A stretch of DNA of 64,000 bases from Chryseobacterium oranimense (GCF_900129755.1 NZ_FQWT01000002.1:1-64000); one strand, 5' to 3'; positions 10,153-20,070 are shown, counted from the first letter of the stretch. Notes: generated from the sequence alone by a model not told the origin. Numbers and translations are program-made.

Positions 10153-10193
10153 ACTGTTTTATATTTAAAATTGCCATTGGTCTGGCAGTCTTA

Positions 10194-12491
10194 TTATTTC
10201 TCGGAAGCTTTCTTTTCTCTTCTCTGGGCATCGAGAACGGCTACCGTTGCAAGGTTTACAATTTCATCCACACTGGAACGCATCTGTAAAACGTGTACAG
10301 GCTGCTTTAGTCCCATTAAAATAGGTCCTATTACCTGGGCAACCTTCATTCCTCTGATGATTTTGTAAGAAAGATTAGCACTTTCAAGATTCGGGAAAAC
10401 GAAAGTATTGGCAGGAGTTGTTCCTAATTTAGAGAAAGGATAATCGCTCAAATGGTCTGCGTTCATTGCAAAATCCGGCTGGATTTCACCATCAACTATC
10501 ATTTTAGGATATTTCTCATGAAGGATACTTACTGCTTTGGCTACTTTTTTGGAAGTATCGGAGATAGCTGCAAAGTTTTCGAATCCAAGCATAGCGATTC
10601 TAGGTTCTATTGCAAAAGATTTCACGGTGATTTCTGCCATTTTAGCAATATTCACAAGATCTTCCGCCGTAGGATTCTGGTTGATGGAGGTATCTGCAAA
10701 GAAAATAGGCTTCTTTTCAGACAGGATCATCATCATCGCCGCTATTTTATCTACTCCTTTATCTTTTTCAATCACTTCCAAAACAGGACGAAGTACTGAA
10801 GTATAGTTTTTAGAGAAACCTACGATAAGTCCGTCTGTATCTCCATGTCTCAGCATTAAAGGACCGAAATAATCTCTCTGGCGAACATATCTTTTCGCCT
10901 TATATTCATTCATTCCTTTTCTCTGACGAAGTTTCCAAAGGGTTTCCCTGTATTTTTTTCTGTTTTCTTTCTGGTCGTCGTCGCTTGGATCAATGATTGG
11001 AATATCCAGATTGATTCCAAAACGCTCCATCTGTTCTTTGATGTATTTCTTGTCTCCTAAAAGGCTTGGGAAGGCAATTCCCTCTTCATAAAGGATCTGC
11101 GCTGCTTTCAATACGTTGTATTCTTCGGCATTTCCTAATGTGATTCTTTTCGGATTGGATTTGGCACGGCTCTGCATCATTCTTACCAGCTTCTCGTCTC
11201 TTCCCATTCTGTCCAGCAGCTGGTTTTCGTATTCTTCGAAGTCTTCGATGGTTTTTCCTGCAATACCGCTTTCGATAGCTGCTTTTGCTACAGCACTGGA
11301 TACTTTGGTGATCAGTCTGTTATCAAATGGTTTCGGAATGAAATATTCTCTTCCAAACTGTAAGTTCTGAACATTGTAAGCAAGAATTACCGCTTCAGGT
11401 ACAGGTTCTTTCGCAAGATCTGCAATTGCGTGTACAGCTGCCAGCTTCATTTCTTCATTGATTCCCCTTGCCTGGACATCCAAAGCGCCACGGAAAATAT
11501 AAGGGAATCCCAATACATTGTTTACCTGGTTAGGATAATCGCTTCTTCCGGTTGCCATGATGACATCCTTACGGGTTTCAAGGGCAAGGTCGTATGCAAT
11601 TTCAGGATCAGGATTAGCCAAAGCGAAAACGATAGGATTTTCGTTCATGCTGGAAAGCATTTCCGGGGTCATTACGTTTCCTTTTGATAAACCGATGAAA
11701 ACGTCGGAACCTTTTACGGCATCTTCTAATGTTTCGATATCGGTATTGGCAATGAAATCCAGTTTTTCAGGCGTAAGGTTTTCTCTTTTGTGATTGATAA
11801 CCCCTTTGCTGTCGCACATTAAAACATTTTCTCTTTTCAGTCCCAGAGAAATATACAGGTTGGTACAGGCAATGGCTGCCGCTCCGGCACCGTTCACTAC
11901 CATTTTCACTTCTCCGATGTTTTTATTGGCAATCTGTAATGCATTGATCAGGGCAGCTGCGGAAATAATAGCTGTTCCGTGCTGGTCATCGTGCATTAAA
12001 GGAATATTAAGCTCTTCTTTAAGTTTCTGCTCAATGTAAAATGCTTCAGGAGCTTTAATATCTTCAAGGTTGATTCCTCCGAATGTAGGAGCAATCCCTT
12101 TTACAATCTGAATAAACTTGTCCGGATCTTTTTCATCAATCTCGATATCAAAAACGTTGATATCTGCAAAGATCTTGAATAAAAGACCTTTTCCTTCCAT
12201 TACCGGTTTTGAAGCTTCTGCCCCAATATCACCAAGTCCCAATACCGCCGTTCCGTTTGAAATTACGGCTACCAGATTACCTTTTCCTGTATAATCGTAT
12301 ACGGTTTCGGGCTTATCATGGATCTCCATACAAGGAACCGCCACTCCCGGTGAATAGGCCAGTGATAAATCTCTTTGTGAAGAGTGTGGCTTTGAAGGAA
12401 TGACTTCAATTTTTCCTTTAGGTTCATTTTTATGATAATCCAACGCAGCCTGATTGAAGTTCTTTTCGTCGCGGTTGTTTTTGCTTGACAT
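10194..12491 (-). CDS. maeB: NADP-dependent malic enzyme, MaeB type with PTA-like domain
   Basis: Oxidatively decarboxylates malate to pyruvate with NADP, supplying NADPH and pyruvate. The 765-aa length is that of the long MaeB class. An N-terminal malic domain ([11 protein letters not shown]; active-region motif [11 protein letters not shown]) and a nucleotide-binding domain ([12 protein letters not shown]) occupy about residues 1-420. A phosphotransacetylase-like domain fills the rest ([31 protein letters not shown]); in characterised MaeB proteins it is regulatory, sensing acetyl-CoA, rather than catalytic. The gene begins 15 bases after the GlcNAc-kinase-like gene and is probably its operon partner. 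Confidence 0.95.
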   Translation of the reverse strand: MSSKNNRDEKNFNQAALDYHKNEPKGKIEVIPSKPHSSQRDLSLAYSPGVAVPCMEIHDKPETVYDYTGKGNLVAVISNGTAVLGLGDIGAEASKPVMEGKGLLFKIFADINVFDIEIDEKDPDKFIQIVKGIAPTFGGINLEDIKAPEAFYIEQKLKEELNIPLMHDDQHGTAIISAAALINALQIANKNIGEVKMVVNGAGAAAIACTNLYISLGLKRENVLMCDSKGVINHKRENLTPEKLDFIANTDIETLEDAVKGSDVFIGLSKGNVMTPEMLSSMNENPIVFALANPDPEIAYDLALETRKDVIMATGRSDYPNQVNNVLGFPYIFRGALDVQARGINEEMKLAAVHAIADLAKEPVPEAVILAYNVQNLQFGREYFIPKPFDNRLITKVSSAVAKAAIESGIAGKTIEDFEEYENQLLDRMGRDEKLVRMMQSRAKSNPKRITLGNAEEYNVLKAAQILYEEGIAFPSLLGDKKYIKEQMERFGINLDIPIIDPSDDDQKENRKKYRETLWKLRQRKGMNEYKAKRYVRQRDYFGPLMLRHGDTDGLIVGFSKNYTSVLRPVLEVIEKDKGVDKIAAMMMILSEKKPIFFADTSINQNPTAEDLVNIAKMAEITVKSFAIEPRIAMLGFENFAAISDTSKKVAKAVSILHEKYPKMIVDGEIQPDFAMNADHLSDYPFSKLGTTPANTFVFPNLESANLSYKIIRGMKVAQVIGPILMGLKQPVHVLQMRSSVDEIVNLATVAVLDAQRREKKASEK

Positions 12492-12506
12492 AGAATTTGT
12501 TTTTTA

Positions 12507-13358
12507 TTAAAGTATATACTTAATATGGTAGTCTACTAAACTTTCGATGGGTTTCTGGACCACATGGCCCACATGTAATTGGAATTCTTCCGCAACAGAG
12601 CGGAGAATGTGCTCATAATAATACGCAATAGAGCCGATGAAATTGATCTCGGCATCTTTTGATTCTTCATAGGGAATCACCTGGTATTCGAAGAAGTTTT
12701 TCATTTCTTCGTATACCATATTTTTAAAGTAAGGGTGCTCCTTTCTTTCGATCACGAATTTGTTGAAATCTGCCAGCCAGGCATTCGGTCTCGGGCTGTG
12801 ATACATATTGTTCAGGGCTTCCTCTATTTTAAGCCCGTAGCTCTGCTCGAATTCTGTATGAAGGTCTGCAGGGAGTTTTTTCATAAAATATCTTCGTACC
12901 AGCTGTTTTCCGATGGCACTTCCGCTTCCTTCATCTCCCATAAGGAAGCCTAAGGACGGTAATTCTATCTTAAGGTTTTCACCGTCAAAATAGCAGGAAT
13001 TTGATCCTGTTCCTAAGATGCATACTACAGCCGGTTTGCCGCCGTATGCAGCATAGGCTGCGGCCATAAGATCTTCCCTCACAACAATTTCTGCTTTTGT
13101 GAATATTTTTTTAAGCTCTTCTTCAATGGTTTCGCAGTTTTGTTTCACACCGCACCCTGAGCCATAGAAGAAGATCTTTGTAATGGAATTTTTGACTAGT
13201 ATAAGGCTGCTGTTCTTTTCTATTTCAGGAACAATGAGTTCTCGGTTGATAAAATTGGGATTAAAGCCGATGGTTTCTGTTTTTAAAAACTCTTTTTTGA
13301 AATCATCCAGTATCACCCAATCTGACTTGGTAGACCCACTATCAACAATAGCAACCAT
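12507..13358 (-). CDS. BadF/BadG-type ATPase, probable N-acetylglucosamine kinase
   Basis: A 283-aa member of the ASKHA kinase superfamily. It shows the phosphate-1 motif DSGSTKSDW near the N-terminus, an ILGTGSNSCYFDG phosphate-2 loop and a GDEGSGSAIGKQLVRRYF block, all typical of the BadF/BadG/BcrA/BcrD group. Bacteroidetes members of this size are annotated as N-acetylglucosamine or glucosamine kinases that phosphorylate sugars recycled from the cell wall or chitin. Substrate specificity cannot be read from the sequence. It precedes maeB by 15 bases on the same strand and probably shares its message, though no metabolic link between the two is obvious. Confidence 0.85.
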   Translation of the reverse strand: MVAIVDSGSTKSDWVILDDFKKEFLKTETIGFNPNFINRELIVPEIEKNSSLILVKNSITKIFFYGSGCGVKQNCETIEEELKKIFTKAEIVVREDLMAAAYAAYGGKPAVVCILGTGSNSCYFDGENLKIELPSLGFLMGDEGSGSAIGKQLVRRYFMKKLPADLHTEFEQSYGLKIEEALNNMYHSPRPNAWLADFNKFVIERKEHPYFKNMVYEEMKNFFEYQVIPYEESKDAEINFIGSIAYYYEHILRSVAEEFQLHVGHVVQKPIESLVDYHIKYIL

Positions 13359-13433
13359 ATTTTACATTTTAGTTTAAGGATGCTAAATTATGAATTTATC
13401 TTCAAATAGCGTTTAAAAACAGACTGGAAGCTT

Positions 13434-13697
13434 CTAATGTTTTATATCAGCTTTTTGATCATTGAACTTAAGCAGCCAATCTTCTATTTCATCTTCAAGA
13501 TAGGAACTCTGAAGCTTGATTGCATTAATAAAATCATCAGGCACAGGATCGTTTGTAGAGTTCTCCAGATTCCACAATTCATTTTCCATATTTTCATATT
13601 CTGAATACACTCTTTTGAAGCGGGAATTTTCTCTCTCAAGAGCTTCAATATTTTTTTGCTGAAGCTGGAATTTTCTGTATTTGTTTTGACTTTTCAT
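13434..13697 (-). CDS. Small coiled-coil protein of unknown function
   Basis: An 87-aa acidic and basic mixed protein without signal peptide or membrane segment. Residues 10-45 form a heptad-like charged helix (LQQKNIEALERENSRFKRVYSEYENMENELWNL is the core), followed by a second acidic helix (LQSSYLEDEIEDWLLKF). I recognise no family. It stands alone upstream of the kinase-maeB unit, 75 bases away on the same strand. Codon use looks like its neighbours, which supports a real gene. Confidence 0.6.
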   Translation of the reverse strand: MKSQNKYRKFQLQQKNIEALERENSRFKRVYSEYENMENELWNLENSTNDPVPDDFINAIKLQSSYLEDEIEDWLLKFNDQKADIKH

Positions 13698-14191
13698 ACA
13701 AATATTATTATAATTTGGGTCGTAAAAATTAAGGTAGTATGCGTTATACCGCGCATTACAAGATAGAAAAAACCATCAACACAAGAAGTTGAAAATGAAT
13801 TTATTATCAGGTTATAATTACATCATTCTGAATATTAAATTTAGAAATTATTTTGGTTCAAAAAAATAATTTAACAACTTTTTTCATTGTTTAACATATG
13901 CTTATCACAATATTCCCGAAGCGAAACTTTCAGATCCCTGCACCCATCCCTATTGCTCCTGTTTTTATAGTTTTAAAAATGATAAAAATAAATTTTTCCA
14001 TTCCATATATAATAACTTTAATTAACTAAGACCCGGGAACATTATTTCTCTGTATACTACTATAACATGATGTAAAAAGCCTCGCACAATATTGTAATTC
14101 AATGATTTAAATTAAAATTTAAGTTTAAAATAATCTTTTATTCTTACATTATTAACATATAATTATAAATTTGCAACTTCATATCTATTGA
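13698..14191. other. AT-rich intergenic region with a -7 element for the GtrA-like gene
   Basis: A 494-base divergent spacer. The only signal I can support is TAAATTTG at 14166-14173 on the plus strand, 18 bases before the GtrA-like ATG, matching TAnnTTTG. No RNA fold, repeat or small gene was recognisable. Confidence 0.4.
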
Positions 14192-14650
14192 ATGAGAGAA
14201 TTACTAATACGCCAGAAACAGGTATTGTTCTTTATTATAGCCGGTGGGCTAAGTGCCATTGTAGAGATTGGAAGCTTCAAGGCATTCAGTACCTATCTTC
14301 CGCATTTCTTTGCCAGAGAGACCAATTTTCACGGCATCCATTATCCGTTAAGTAATATTTTCTCTACAAGCTGCGGGATCATCAGCAATTATTTCCTGAG
14401 CATCTGGTTTGTATTCGAAAGGGGCAAACATTCCAAGAAAAAAGAATTTGTCTATTTTATGGCAGTCTCTTTTGTCTCCACTTTATTAAGTCTAGGCTTC
14501 TTCCAGATTTTTTACAGCTTTATATTTAAGGATAATATTGATTTAATTTTTTATACCTTAAGCCCGGAAATGATCAGTAAGATCGCAGCAATCCTGCTGG
14601 TTTCCATTCTTAATTATTCAGTAAAGAAGAAAGTAATTTTTAACGGATAG
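14192..14650 (+). CDS. GtrA-like family membrane protein
   Basis: A 152-aa protein with four predicted membrane helices. It fits the GtrA family: an N-terminal KQVLFFIIAGGLSAIVEIGSF helix, a second segment SNIFSTSCGIISNYFLSIWFVF containing the recurrent N-Y/F-x-x-x-x-x-x-F-x-F pattern, and a last helix ending NYSVKKKVIF. GtrA proteins are thought to flip or help transfer polyprenol-linked sugars during O-antigen or teichoic-acid glycosylation. It is followed after 3 bases by an acyltransferase gene, so a cell-envelope lipid role for the pair is reasonable but inferred. Confidence 0.85.
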   Translation: MRELLIRQKQVLFFIIAGGLSAIVEIGSFKAFSTYLPHFFARETNFHGIHYPLSNIFSTSCGIISNYFLSIWFVFERGKHSKKKEFVYFMAVSFVSTLLSLGFFQIFYSFIFKDNIDLIFYTLSPEMISKIAAILLVSILNYSVKKKVIFNG

Positions 14651-14653
14651 GCG

Positions 14654-15382
14654 GTGACAAAAATTTTAAATTATCTCTGGAGATTCTGGCTGCTGGTACT
14701 GGCATTTGTTCTGACAGTCACATTAGGAATCCCTGTTTACATACTGTCTTTTAACAAAAAGCATTACAAATACGCTTACAGGTTTATCCGCATCTGGTGT
14801 TTCGGGATGTTTTACGGCATGGGCCTGCGTTACGATCTTATTAATCTTTCTGATCAGAAAAAGGATAAAGGCAAACCGTATGTTTTTATTTCGAACCACA
14901 CTTCCATTATGGATATTATGCTTACCTGTATCCTGATGCCACACCACCCGATCTGCTTTGTGGGCAAAAAAGAGCTTGTAAAGATTCCCATCTTCGGTAC
15001 TATATATAAAAGGATATGTGTAATGGTGGACAGAAGCAGTGCCAGAAGCCGTGCAGATGTCTACAGAAGGTGTGCTGAAAAGATGGAAGAAGGAAACAGC
15101 ATTGCCATATTTCCTGAAGGTGGCGTTCCCGACGATACTTCCATTATTCTTGATGAATTTAAAGACGGAGCATTTACCTTATCCTCCAAACATCATTCTC
15201 CTATCGCCGTTTATACTTTTATCGGATTGAAGGAAATATTTCCTTTTGACAGTGGAAAAGGTTACCCTGGAAGGGTAAAAGTATATTTCAACGGAATCAT
15301 GGAACCATCAGATTCTCCGAGAGATCTGAAAATGGAAGCTTATAAAGAGATAAAAAAAACACTGCTGGAACATTCCATTTAA
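14654..15382 (+). CDS. plsC: 1-acyl-sn-glycerol-3-phosphate acyltransferase
   Basis: Acylates lysophosphatidic acid to phosphatidic acid at the inner membrane. The 242-aa protein has an N-terminal membrane helix (FWLLVLAFVLTVTLGIPVYIL), the acyltransferase HX4D motif in SNHTSIMDI, the acceptor-binding FPEGG motif (EGTR-like, with GG replacing TR) and a late PIAVYTFIG segment. The start is GTG at 14654, 3 bases after the GtrA-like stop; no ATG is available upstream. The two genes are probably translationally coupled. Confidence 0.9.
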   Translation: MTKILNYLWRFWLLVLAFVLTVTLGIPVYILSFNKKHYKYAYRFIRIWCFGMFYGMGLRYDLINLSDQKKDKGKPYVFISNHTSIMDIMLTCILMPHHPICFVGKKELVKIPIFGTIYKRICVMVDRSSARSRADVYRRCAEKMEEGNSIAIFPEGGVPDDTSIILDEFKDGAFTLSSKHHSPIAVYTFIGLKEIFPFDSGKGYPGRVKVYFNGIMEPSDSPRDLKMEAYKEIKKTLLEHSI

Positions 15383-15392
15383 AAGAAATAGT

Positions 15393-15400
15393 TATATTTG
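15393..15400 (+). promoter_or_regulatory. -7 element of the MFS transporter gene
   Basis: TATATTTG matches TAnnTTTG and lies 21 bases before the ATG at 15422. This is also why the longer reading frame that starts inside it was not used as the gene start. Confidence 0.5.
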
Positions 15401-15421
15401 TTTGCGAAATTTTTAACAAAC

Positions 15422-16867
15422 ATGTCAAATTATTCTAAACAAACCAATTGGGGACAGTTTATTCCCTTGGTTACTGTGTTTTTTTTCTGGGGATTTGTTG
15501 CTGCAAGTAATGACATTCTGATACCAGTTTTCCAAAAAGCCTTTAAATTATCCCAAACTGAAAGTATGCTCGTACAGATTTGTTTCTACGTGGCTTACAC
15601 TGTGGGTTCTTTAATTTATATGGTCGTCTCAAAAGGTTTGAAACAGGATCTTATTAATAAAATAGGGTACAAAAACGGCCTTATCTTAGGGCTCCTTATT
15701 TCTGCGGCAGGAACTTTACTGTTCTATCCGGCAGCAAATATGGCATCGTTCCCGTTAATGATTTCCGGCCTGTTCATTGTAGGGTTAGGATTCTCCTTAC
15801 AGCAGATTGTTGCCAACCCGCTGGCTATTGAAGTAGGACCCACTGAAACAGGATCCCAAAGGCTTACCATGGCAGGAGGAATTAATAACCTCGGAACTAC
15901 CATCGGGCCGCTTATTGTATCATTTGCTATTTTCGGATCAGCTACTGCAGCCAATACTGAGGCAAGCATTGAAAGCGTAAAGGTTCCTTATCTTATGCTC
16001 GGAGTTGCATTTGTGCTGGTAGCCATCATGCTTAAGTTCTCCTCTCTCCCTGCCATTACTCCAACTATTATAGAGGACACCGACGATGTTGTTCCGGGAG
16101 ACCATAAAACATCTGCTTTCCAGTATCCGCAATTGGTGATGGGGATGATTGCTATTTTTGTTTATGTAGGGGTAGAAGTTTCTACAGCCAGTAATCTTCC
16201 GGCTTATATGGAAAAAAGCTTAGGTTTTGAAACAAAAGATGTAGCCCCTTATATTTCATTGTACTGGGCTTCATTGATGATTGGCCGTTGGACAGGTGCA
16301 GTAGAAGCATTTGACCTGAGTGCAGGATTCAAAAAGATCTTAAGATTCCTTGCTCCTTATCTTGCGTTTGGTGTATTCTTATTGGTAAATGCCATTGCCA
16401 AGCATGATCTTTCTCCGTTCTATGTTTATGGTGCTGTTATCATTGTGATGATTATTTGCGATATCATGAGCCAGGGAAATCCGGCAAGAATGCTTCTGAT
16501 TTTTTCTATAGCAGGTATGGCTGCTTTGTTGATTGGAATGTTTACCTCAGGAATGGTTTCCGTATACGCGTTTACCAGTGTGGGATTATTCTGCTCTACT
16601 CTATGGCCATGTATTTTTGCACTAGCCATTAACGGGCTTGGGAAACACACCAACCAGGGTTCCGGATTATTGATTATGATGATTATGGGAGGAGGTATTG
16701 TAAGTATAATTCAAGGATATGTAGCTGATTTAACAACTATTCATATGAGTTATATGGTGGGAGTAATTTGTTTTGCTTATCTTGCATTCTATGCAGTCCG
16801 CGTAACCGGGATTCTGAAATCTCAGGGTATTGATCTGGATAAAATCTCTAAAGGCAGTGGTCACTAA
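15422..16867 (+). CDS. Sugar MFS transporter, FucP/GluP-like
   Basis: A 481-aa 12-helix major facilitator of the fucose/glucose-galactose:proton symporter group. The start WGQFIPLVTVFFFWGFVAASNDILIPVFQKAFKL contains the family's F-F-x-W-G-F and N-D-I-L motifs; the GLGFSLQQIVANPLAIEVGP and AGGINNLGTTIGPLIV segments are also typical. It is located in the inner membrane. Substrate cannot be assigned. The next gene overlaps its end by 11 bases, so they are one message. Confidence 0.92.
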   Translation: MSNYSKQTNWGQFIPLVTVFFFWGFVAASNDILIPVFQKAFKLSQTESMLVQICFYVAYTVGSLIYMVVSKGLKQDLINKIGYKNGLILGLLISAAGTLLFYPAANMASFPLMISGLFIVGLGFSLQQIVANPLAIEVGPTETGSQRLTMAGGINNLGTTIGPLIVSFAIFGSATAANTEASIESVKVPYLMLGVAFVLVAIMLKFSSLPAITPTIIEDTDDVVPGDHKTSAFQYPQLVMGMIAIFVYVGVEVSTASNLPAYMEKSLGFETKDVAPYISLYWASLMIGRWTGAVEAFDLSAGFKKILRFLAPYLAFGVFLLVNAIAKHDLSPFYVYGAVIIVMIICDIMSQGNPARMLLIFSIAGMAALLIGMFTSGMVSVYAFTSVGLFCSTLWPCIFALAINGLGKHTNQGSGLLIMMIMGGGIVSIIQGYVADLTTIHMSYMVGVICFAYLAFYAVRVTGILKSQGIDLDKISKGSGH

Positions 16868-17918
16868 TAATACAAAAATAATATATAAGAAGAGATTTTG
16901 GGCAGGTATTTTACTTGCCCAATTTCTTTTGTTTTATGCTTTCTCAAAGTCGGGGGCTATGATTTCTTTTTTCGAAAAGTTTTTTGAATTACAGAAGAAA
17001 ATCCATCAGATGCTTTTCAGCCGGATTCCTTTTTCTTTTGGGGATCTTATGTACATTATTTTCGGCATTTTTCTTTTATATCAAATTGTTTTATGTTTTA
17101 AAAAGATAAGAAGAAATGAGGCTATGTTAAAGCTTCTGATTGCCATTAATGCCTTCTACTTAGTTTATCAGATGTTTTGGGGCATGCTGTACTTTCAGAT
17201 TCCCATTATTAAGAAGCTCTCTGATCAGAAAGAACCGGAAATTGGTAAAGCAAAAACATTGGCGCTGCGTTATCTGGAAAAGTGTAAAGCTACCAGACAA
17301 ACTGTAAAGGAAGACAGAAACGGTATATTCATTATAACCGATCTTTCCTCTATCCAGACGGAAATTTTACAGCAGCAGGCAAAACTTCCAAAATATATTT
17401 CCGATAAAAAAGCCCCACAGATCAATTCTTTTAAACCCAGTATTTTTAAAAGCGTGATGAATTTTACAGGAATATTGGGCTACTACAATCCTTTTACAGC
17501 AGAAGCTCAATATAATGCCAAGCTTCCTCATACCCTCATTCCGTTTACTTCAGCACATGAAAGTTCTCACCAGCTTGGTTTTGCAAGGGAACAGGAAGCC
17601 AATTTTGTAGGTTATCTGCTGGGGGTGAACTCTAAAAATGCCGATCTGAAATACAGCACTGAATATTTTACATTAAAAAGTCTTCTAAGGTTTATTGTGG
17701 AGGAAGATCCTGAATTTGTAAAATCAGTTCTCAATCAGTATTCTCCCGCCATGAAAAGGGACCGCATGTATGAAAGAAGCTTTATTTTCAGACATCAGGG
17801 CTGGCTGGATGATTTCTTTGGATTTACCAATAATCTCTTTTTAAAAAGCAATCAGCAGGAAGGTGCAGTTACCTACTCCTACTTTATCGATCTCCTTTTG
17901 AACTACGAAAAACCATAA
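16857..17918 (+). CDS. DUF3810 membrane protein with HExxH motif
   Basis: About 353 aa. Two or three N-terminal membrane helices (AGILLAQFLLFYAF, FGDLMYIIFGIFLLYQIVL, LLIAINAFYLVYQMFWGMLYF) precede a soluble region. This contains FTSAHESSHQLGFAREQEANFVGYL, an HExxH zinc-protease signature followed by a downstream E-x-x-A-N that could supply the third ligand. This matches DUF3810 proteins of Bacteroidetes, whose activity is unreported to my knowledge. Start choice: GTG at 16857, preceded by AAAGG; a TTG at 16830 is also in frame. It overlaps the MFS gene by 11 bases and ends just before an opposite-strand small-RNA terminator. Confidence 0.85.
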   Translation: MVTNNTKIIYKKRFWAGILLAQFLLFYAFSKSGAMISFFEKFFELQKKIHQMLFSRIPFSFGDLMYIIFGIFLLYQIVLCFKKIRRNEAMLKLLIAINAFYLVYQMFWGMLYFQIPIIKKLSDQKEPEIGKAKTLALRYLEKCKATRQTVKEDRNGIFIITDLSSIQTEILQQQAKLPKYISDKKAPQINSFKPSIFKSVMNFTGILGYYNPFTAEAQYNAKLPHTLIPFTSAHESSHQLGFAREQEANFVGYLLGVNSKNADLKYSTEYFTLKSLLRFIVEEDPEFVKSVLNQYSPAMKRDRMYERSFIFRHQGWLDDFFGFTNNLFLKSNQQEGAVTYSYFIDLLLNYEKP

Positions 17919-17919
17919 A

Positions 17920-18009
17920 CAAAAAAAGAATCGTATCAGGCGATACGATTCTAAAAACACAAATGATGAAAAAAAATTTATTACCTTGACTTGTTCCCTC
18001 ATTCAAGGC
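17920..18009 (-). ncRNA. Orphan small RNA candidate, about 90 nt
   Basis: On the minus strand a promoter at 18014-18043 precedes a 90-base transcript candidate. It begins with a hairpin (CCTTGA at 18003-18008 pairing with TCAAGG at 17984-17989, 13-nt loop) and has a U-rich linker. It ends with an 11-bp hairpin (AGAATCGTATC / GATACGATTCT, 17927-17952) followed by seven U residues, a textbook intrinsic terminator that points in the minus direction. On the plus strand the hairpin has no U tract, so it does not suit the DUF3810 gene. No open frame lies within. Rfam comparison, for example with Flavo-1, would show whether it belongs to a known family. Confidence 0.55.
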
Positions 18010-18013
18010 GATG

Positions 18014-18043
18014 TAAAAGTACAATATATTTTATAAATACAAA
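18014..18043 (-). promoter_or_regulatory. Promoter of the orphan small RNA
   Basis: On the minus strand TTTG (18040-18043), an 18-nt spacer and TACTTTTA (18014-18021). The -7 element differs from TAnnTTTG only at the last base. Confidence 0.5.
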
Positions 18044-18561
18044 AACATTTCCCTTCTTTTTTTAAACTTTAAGAAAATTTTATGATTTTTTATGTTTTTT
18101 TGAGTTTATTACTGGAAATTATATTTTTAACAAAACAGCCGGTTTGATCATCAATCATCATTTAAACATCACTTAAGCTATAAAAAGCTTATAAATCTAA
18201 ACAATTGTTTAATGATAAAGCATTGTGATTTTGTGTAAAATTTGTTATCTTGAAAATTAGAGTTATTTTCAAATTAGCAGCAAAATAATCAAAGAAAAAG
18301 GAATGAAAAGCTGCGAAAAATATATCACCCTAAATAACATAACAATTTCTTCATTTTAACTTCGATCAATTAACTTGTTTCAATTTCATCAGAAATTCTG
18401 TTAGGATTGTATTGCGAAATCAACTTGAATTTTCGCTAAACAAAACAAAAACAGCAACAATATTTGCACAAAATCAAGTATTTAACAAAGGTATATCACT
18501 AACAAAAGAAAAAAAACTTGTTTTTTTAAAACATCTGCGTATTTTAGTTAAAAATATTACT
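18044..18561. other. Very AT-rich region upstream of the VKOR gene
   Basis: A spacer of about 500 bases, strongly A/T biased. The reading frame of the next gene is open back to a TTG at 18412, but the upstream 50 codons look unlike protein-coding DNA. It presumably holds the promoter and leader of the export locus; I found no clean TTTG-N19-TAnnTTTG pair and no fold I can support. Confidence 0.4.
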
Positions 18562-20070
18562 ATGATTTTCGACAAATTAATTAACTACCTGAAGCTCGAT
18601 AAACAGGAATTTTCTTTCCAGTTCAACTCTCATCCAAACTACCCTTCTGCATTGGCTTTTAGCGATACGCTTAACTTTATGGGAGTAAAAAATGATGCTT
18701 ATGAACTTGATAAGGAATATTGGGATGAGCTGCCGGAAGAGTTTATTGCGATCGTAGATAATTCCTTTTCCTTGGTAAAGAAAACAGGAGCCGGATATTC
18801 GGTCTATTCTGAAAAAGCAAAAACGCTTAATAAGGAAGAGCTTCATCAGAAATCGACAGATTTTGTACTGCTTTTCGAAAAAACTGAACATGCAGAAAGT
18901 AAAGCTGTTTTTGATTTCAAGCCTCTTTTGTATGTTATTTTTGCCATCATTCTAGGCTATTCCTTCTTTACACAAACTATATTTGAAGCTCTTTTTAATG
19001 TTCTGTCTCTTGCAGGTGTTTATATTTCGATGGAAATTTTCAATCAGAAATTCGGAAATACGTCTACAGTAATCGGAAGTATTTGTGGAGATACTTCAGC
19101 CAAACAGGCCATCAATTCATGTGATAAGATCATCAAACAAGATAAAACCAGTATTTTAGGCTTAAAATTTTCTGATTTTTCTCTGATCTATTTTACCGGC
19201 CTCGCTGCATTGGGACTTTTTCTTCCCGCAACAGCCTATATTGTAAAAGGATTTACGTTGGTTTCCGTACTGGCAATCGCCTATTCATTATACATCCAGG
19301 CATTTGTGGAAAAAGCTTTCTGCAGAGTTTGTCTTTTGATCATTTCAATTCTTGCAGGACAATTGGTTCTTAGCATATTATTTTTCCAGAGTACACCATT
19401 TAGTGTAGGAGCATTATTATTAACTGCAGTTCTGTGGATTCTTGTTTTCTCTGCGGTTCTGTATTTCAACAATATTCTTTCACAAAAAGAAAGCCTTCAG
19501 AAGTCGAATGCTAAAAATCTCAGATTTAAAAGAAATTATGAACTTTTCAAGAGCCAGCTTTTAGAAAAGGAGAAAATAGAATTCCAGGATACCGATACAT
19601 TCACATTAGGAAATAAAGATGCCAAGTTTCGTCTATCCATTGTCTCCAATCCATACTGTGGATTCTGTAAAGACGGCCATAAGATTATGGAAGGGCTTCT
19701 TGAAAAATATCCAGATGATATTTCCGTACAGATCCGTTTTAACTATTCTTCAGAAAGGGCTGATGAGAAGTACACTAAACTACTTTCAGCTTTTAAACAT
19801 ATCTATCAGACTAAGCCTCAAAAAGAATTTTTAAAAGCCGTTGAGGAGTGGTTTGAAACAAGAGACGAAAACAAGATCGTTAGCCTCTCAGGTTCATCTG
19901 CTCCGGAAGATCTTAGTCCATTTGTTGAAATGACAAAAGATAACAGTAATTCAGGATTAAACTTCACCCCTATTTTTATACTGAATGGATACCAGTTCCC
20001 GGATAAATATGATCGTGAAGATATCTGGTTCTTTATTGATGAATTAATGGAAGACGAGGACTTTCAATAA
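18562..20070 (+). CDS. C39-like / VKOR / thioredoxin fusion for disulfide formation
   Basis: A 502-aa membrane protein with three parts. Residues 1-110 resemble a degenerate C39-peptidase-like domain (SHPNYPSALAFSDTLNFMGV) without the catalytic cysteine. The middle is a vitamin K epoxide reductase (VKOR) bundle of about five helices with a loop cysteine pair (C175, C187, in CGDTSAKQAINSC) and the quinone-linked CRVC motif (254-257). The C-terminus is a DsbA-like thioredoxin domain with CGFC (366-369). By family, VKOR reoxidises the thioredoxin partner, which oxidises cysteines of exported substrates. The two downstream genes are a GG-leader peptide exporter and its adaptor. ATG 18562 was chosen because similarity starts there. 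Most likely role: oxidising exported six-cysteine peptides such as those at 63094-63434. Confidence 0.88.
   Translation: MIFDKLINYLKLDKQEFSFQFNSHPNYPSALAFSDTLNFMGVKNDAYELDKEYWDELPEEFIAIVDNSFSLVKKTGAGYSVYSEKAKTLNKEELHQKSTDFVLLFEKTEHAESKAVFDFKPLLYVIFAIILGYSFFTQTIFEALFNVLSLAGVYISMEIFNQKFGNTSTVIGSICGDTSAKQAINSCDKIIKQDKTSILGLKFSDFSLIYFTGLAALGLFLPATAYIVKGFTLVSVLAIAYSLYIQAFVEKAFCRVCLLIISILAGQLVLSILFFQSTPFSVGALLLTAVLWILVFSAVLYFNNILSQKESLQKSNAKNLRFKRNYELFKSQLLEKEKIEFQDTDTFTLGNKDAKFRLSIVSNPYCGFCKDGHKIMEGLLEKYPDDISVQIRFNYSSERADEKYTKLLSAFKHIYQTKPQKEFLKAVEEWFETRDENKIVSLSGSSAPEDLSPFVEMTKDNSNSGLNFTPIFILNGYQFPDKYDREDIWFFIDELMEDEDFQ

Noticed and set aside
17956-17991. Plus-strand micro-frame MMKKNLLP after the DUF3810 gene as a leader peptide
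   Set aside because: It is read opposite the small-RNA candidate, and no gene that could be attenuated follows at close range.
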